64,000 nucleotides of DNA. Origin: DAOVXM01 sp963746255 (GTDB lineage Bacteria; Chloroflexota; Anaerolineae; Anaerolineales; UBA4823). Position 1 is the first letter of the stretch, and every line of letters begins with the position of its first letter. The position numbers and the translations under genes are program-made. The stretch is from positions 1,302,001 through 1,366,000 of the forward strand of contig CAVVAJ010000009.1 of the NCBI GenBank assembly GCA_963746255.1. The letters are read 5' to 3'. The notes below the pieces were generated by a model. That model was not told the origin of the DNA, ran no database searches, and saw only the letters and a program-made list of their open reading frames with translations. Below are positions 61,551-64,000 of this stretch, piece after piece.

Positions 61551-62582
61551 TTAATGGCCGATCCGCAGAACTTTCGCACCCCGAATCTCTCCCCGCTTCA
61601 ATTCATATAAAGCTTGATTTGCTTCTGACAAATGATATTCCTGTACGGTTGGTTCAATAGGAATATTCCCGGCTAAATCAAGAAACTCACGTACGTCTGT
61701 GCGGGTCACGTTGGCGACACTCTTGATTTCCTTTTCCATCCATAAGTGGCGTGGATAATCCAACCGCAGCAGGTATTCTTTATCAACATCTTCTTTGCGA
61801 ATAGCGTTGATGACCAAGCGCCCACCCGGGGAAAGATTCTTCAACGCTTCAACGACCGGTACCCACACCGGGGTGGTATCAATTATGCTGTGCAGTTGCA
61901 CCGGTGATAACTCTTTAGTGTCACCAGCCCAAACAGCCCCCAACTCGAGGGCAAACTCGCGCTCACGCGGGCTGCGAGCAAATACGAATACATTCGTGAG
62001 TGGGTACTTGAAACGAACCAGCTTCATGACAAGGTGTGCCGAGGCACCAAAACCTGTCAGTCCAAGATTTTGTCCATCCTCGATGACGGCCAATTTGAGT
62101 GAGCGGTATCCAATAGCTCCGGCACACAGCAGTGGAGCCGCCTGCTCGGCAGTGACATTTTCCGGAATCGGGTGAACGTAATTCGCCGGGGCAGCGATAT
62201 ATTCAGCATAACCACCATGAACATCTCGCCCAGTGGCTTTGAAATCAGCACACAAGTTCTCCTGCCCGTGCTGGCAAAAATGGCAATTCCCACAGGCCGA
62301 GAAAATCCATGCGACGCCCACTCTTTGATCAACTTTGACCGCCTCAACCTCTTCGCCCACCTCGACCACGTGGCCGACCACCTGATGCCCCAATATCATC
62401 GGCAGTTTTCGCGGTGGTATCCGGCCCTCGATTTCATCTAATTCGGTGTGGCAAACCCCACAAGTGGTTACACGTATCAATACTTCACCGGCAGCCGGAG
62501 AAGGTACAGAGATATCGGTAATAGATAACGGGGTTGGGTTATCAAGTATGCTCACAATTTGATTTAACATCATCGTTTTCAT
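61551..62582 (-). CDS. Zinc-dependent alcohol dehydrogenase
   Basis: ATG at 62582 follows GGAG; the upstream frame adds 17 unrelated residues. The 343-residue MDR protein has the catalytic zinc ligands in TTCGVCHTELDEIEGRIPP and LPMILGHQVVGHVVEVGEEV, the four-cysteine structural zinc site in WIFSACGNCHFCQHGQENLC, and the cofactor domain (GLTGFGASAHLVMKLVRF). The GxGxxG is reduced to TGFGAS, as in the zinc-binding ADH (AdhP/alcohol dehydrogenase catalytic) branch. It oxidises alcohols or reduces aldehydes with NAD(P). The physiological substrate is unknown. Confidence 0.88.
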   Translation of the reverse strand: MKTMMLNQIVSILDNPTPLSITDISVPSPAAGEVLIRVTTCGVCHTELDEIEGRIPPRKLPMILGHQVVGHVVEVGEEVEAVKVDQRVGVAWIFSACGNCHFCQHGQENLCADFKATGRDVHGGYAEYIAAPANYVHPIPENVTAEQAAPLLCAGAIGYRSLKLAVIEDGQNLGLTGFGASAHLVMKLVRFKYPLTNVFVFARSPREREFALELGAVWAGDTKELSPVQLHSIIDTTPVWVPVVEALKNLSPGGRLVINAIRKEDVDKEYLLRLDYPRHLWMEKEIKSVANVTRTDVREFLDLAGNIPIEPTVQEYHLSEANQALYELKRGEIRGAKVLRIGH

Positions 62583-62813
62583 TGCAATCTCCACAAAGCC
62601 TAAAATTCTGTTTCGGAGGTCGGTGGAGAGCATGCTCTCCGGCTATATTTGTACGAAATTTAGTATATCACCCGTCCAGCAGCAACCTGATTTGTGTTAC
62701 CTCTCTGTGGGGAAAACTCACCCTGACAATTGATACACGCACAGTTCATAAGGCAAGGAAGTTGATCCAAAGCTATGTTTAACAAAGGGTTTTACTTCTT
62801 AACCAAATCTTAC

Positions 62814-62843
62814 TTGCCAACGAATGCGTTTTCCTGTCATAAT
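62814..62843 (+). promoter_or_regulatory. Candidate promoter of the M23 peptidase gene
   Basis: TTGCCA (62814-62819), 18-bp spacer, CATAAT (62838-62843), 52 bp before the ATG at 62896. Nothing else was seen in the 313-bp gap from 62583. Confidence 0.5.
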
Positions 62844-62895
62844 ATATCTGAGCAGGTCCGTGTAACCAACCAGACGAGAAGGATAAGGTGGACTC

Positions 62896-63948
62896 ATGAA
62901 ACCCTTTAAGTTATTCTCTTTATACATGATCGCGGCGGTATTACTAGCTGCCAGCATAAACTGCAACTTTGCATATAAATTGCTGGGGAAGGAAGAAGAA
63001 CCCGTTCAATCTGTGGAGGGAGTACTAACCCCAGGCCCACCACTGAGTAAAGCAACAGAGATCGTTCAAGAAGCAGCGCCCACACAACCACCCAAAGAGG
63101 TTGAGAAAACCTCCCCTGAACCAGAGGTTGTTCCTCCGCTCGTTATCGAAACATGCGCTGAGGAGATCTGCATGGTAGAGGGGACATTCCTGCTGGGCAG
63201 GCCAATCGGTCCGGATGGGCGGAATACGATTGATTATGCTAATCGGTTCGGGGAATATCGGCGGGTTACCAAGAGCGCTCATCACGGTTCTGATTTCCTC
63301 AACTCAACCGGAACGCCAGTGCTCGCGGCCGCCGATGGGATTGTCCTCGTGGCCGGGAATGACAGTGAGAATTTATATGGGAAGATCCTGAACGAATATG
63401 GGAATCTGATCGTCATCGAGCACAGCGTGCCCGGTTTGCCCAGCCAGATCTATACGCTATACGCTCACCTGGATCAGGTTTTTGTCCGCAGTGGTGACGC
63501 TGTCACGGCTGGAGAAGAGATTGGGCTTGTTGGTATGAGTGGATCGGTAACCGGCAGCACCCTGCATTTCGAGGTGAGGCTTGGTGAGAACAGCTACCAG
63601 TCTGCCCGCAACCCAGAGTTATGGTTGAAACTGCTGGAGGGTGAGGACGGTCTGCTCAACGGCGGGCTAGCCGGCCGGATCATCGATGGTGAGGGTGAAT
63701 TTGTCCACATGCCAAATATAGTACTCGAACGTCTCGGGGGACCGGGAGCACCAGCTCTCGACCGGCTGTATCTTAAAACCTATACCGACACCCATATTGC
63801 TGGGCAACCCCCGTGGGGTGAGAATTTCGGAGCCGGCGGTTTAATCCCCGGAGAGTATCAAATCTCCTTCTGGTTGGATGAGATGCGGCAAAAGATTGTT
63901 GAAATCGAGCCTGGAAAGTTGACCATCGTCACTTTTATGGTGGAGTAA
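62896..63948 (+). CDS. M23-family metallopeptidase lipoprotein
   Basis: The 350-residue protein follows AAGGATAAGG. It has a lipobox (LLAASINC), a Pro/Glu-rich linker, and an M23 LytM-like domain. The zinc ligands are the His and Asp in KSAHHGSDFLNSTG, and the later HxH in TLYAHLDQVF plus STLHFEVRLGENSYQSARNP. The family HxxxD...HxH pattern is intact, so it should cut peptidoglycan cross-bridges or similar peptides outside the membrane. The C-terminal ~120 residues (IIDGEGEFVHMPNIVLERLG) form an added beta domain of unknown role. Confidence 0.87.
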   Translation: MKPFKLFSLYMIAAVLLAASINCNFAYKLLGKEEEPVQSVEGVLTPGPPLSKATEIVQEAAPTQPPKEVEKTSPEPEVVPPLVIETCAEEICMVEGTFLLGRPIGPDGRNTIDYANRFGEYRRVTKSAHHGSDFLNSTGTPVLAAADGIVLVAGNDSENLYGKILNEYGNLIVIEHSVPGLPSQIYTLYAHLDQVFVRSGDAVTAGEEIGLVGMSGSVTGSTLHFEVRLGENSYQSARNPELWLKLLEGEDGLLNGGLAGRIIDGEGEFVHMPNIVLERLGGPGAPALDRLYLKTYTDTHIAGQPPWGENFGAGGLIPGEYQISFWLDEMRQKIVEIEPGKLTIVTFMVE

Positions 63949-64000
63949 TCCAACACATAACGGTTGGGATGTACAAAACAAGATCTAAACCCCGAGGGCT
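63949..64000. other. Window end, no feature
   Basis: Only 52 bp remain after the M23 gene, and no feature is seen in them. Confidence 0.4.

Noticed and set aside
1..64000. CRISPR array, prophage or insertion sequence
   Set aside because: No regular short repeat-spacer series, Cas, integrase, transposase or phage structural genes were recognised.

Overview
The window looks like chromosomal DNA of a Chloroflexota bacterium, most likely class Anaerolineae. This is inferred from gene content: many secreted or lipid-anchored proteins with Thr/Pro-rich 'TPTPT' linkers, NBR1-type Ig-like domains, an FMN-riboswitch-controlled NMT1/THI5-like ABC transporter, a flippase/FAD-oxidoreductase pair, a PAC2 protein and a HerA-like ATPase with a coiled-coil partner. 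No rRNA, tRNA, CRISPR array, integrase or transposase was found.

Layout. 1-5.5 kb: the end of a secreted protein, then a probable riboflavin ABC transporter (ATPase, binding protein, permease) read leftward from an FMN riboswitch, then a membrane methyltransferase, SixA phosphatase and an ATC-hydrolase-like protein. 5.8-14.5 kb: split HerA-like ATPase, phospholipase D lipoprotein, purine phosphoribosyltransferase, a frameshifted THUMP-like methyltransferase, the decayed 3' end of a GMC/cholesterol-oxidase-like gene, and an FAD oxidoreductase/flippase operon. 14.6-20.3 kb: beta-propeller and LysM envelope proteins, then a zinc/manganese uptake operon that encodes its own Fur-family repressor and has a palindromic operator on a consensus promoter. 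20.3-27.7 kb: CapA, QueG, three secreted lipoproteins and MiaB. 27.7-32.1 kb: a SAM-I riboswitch ahead of a metB-aspartokinase operon, back to back with the miaB promoter, then a C39-like/TPR protein. 32.1-42.6 kb: tandem repeats, a signal-peptidase-like/nucleotidyltransferase pair, penicillin acylase and MFS genes bracketed by inverted copies of a ~114 bp repeat, PAC2, and a PadR/HAAS operon. 42.7-46.4 kb: NUDIX hydrolase, an indel-ridden M3 peptidase gene and a graveyard (epimerase fragment, broken aroE). 46.6-56.5 kb: intact comM followed by an AT-richer block of membrane glycosyltransferases in which the 3' end of comM recurs twice more. 56.7-64 kb: a NAL1-like protease with a stand-alone copy of its N-terminal domain, a decayed propeller gene, an SH3-like protein, YchF, a zinc alcohol dehydrogenase and an M23 peptidase lipoprotein.

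Three patterns cross gene boundaries. Displaced comM 3' ends follow two cargo genes, as expected from repeated insertion at the comM terminus. At least seven genes have a -10 box only 6-7 nt before the start codon and no Shine-Dalgarno, suggesting leaderless mRNAs. Many genes carry single-base indels, mostly one extra base, so either the assembly has errors or the region is decaying. All calls come from reading the sequence; no database search was run.
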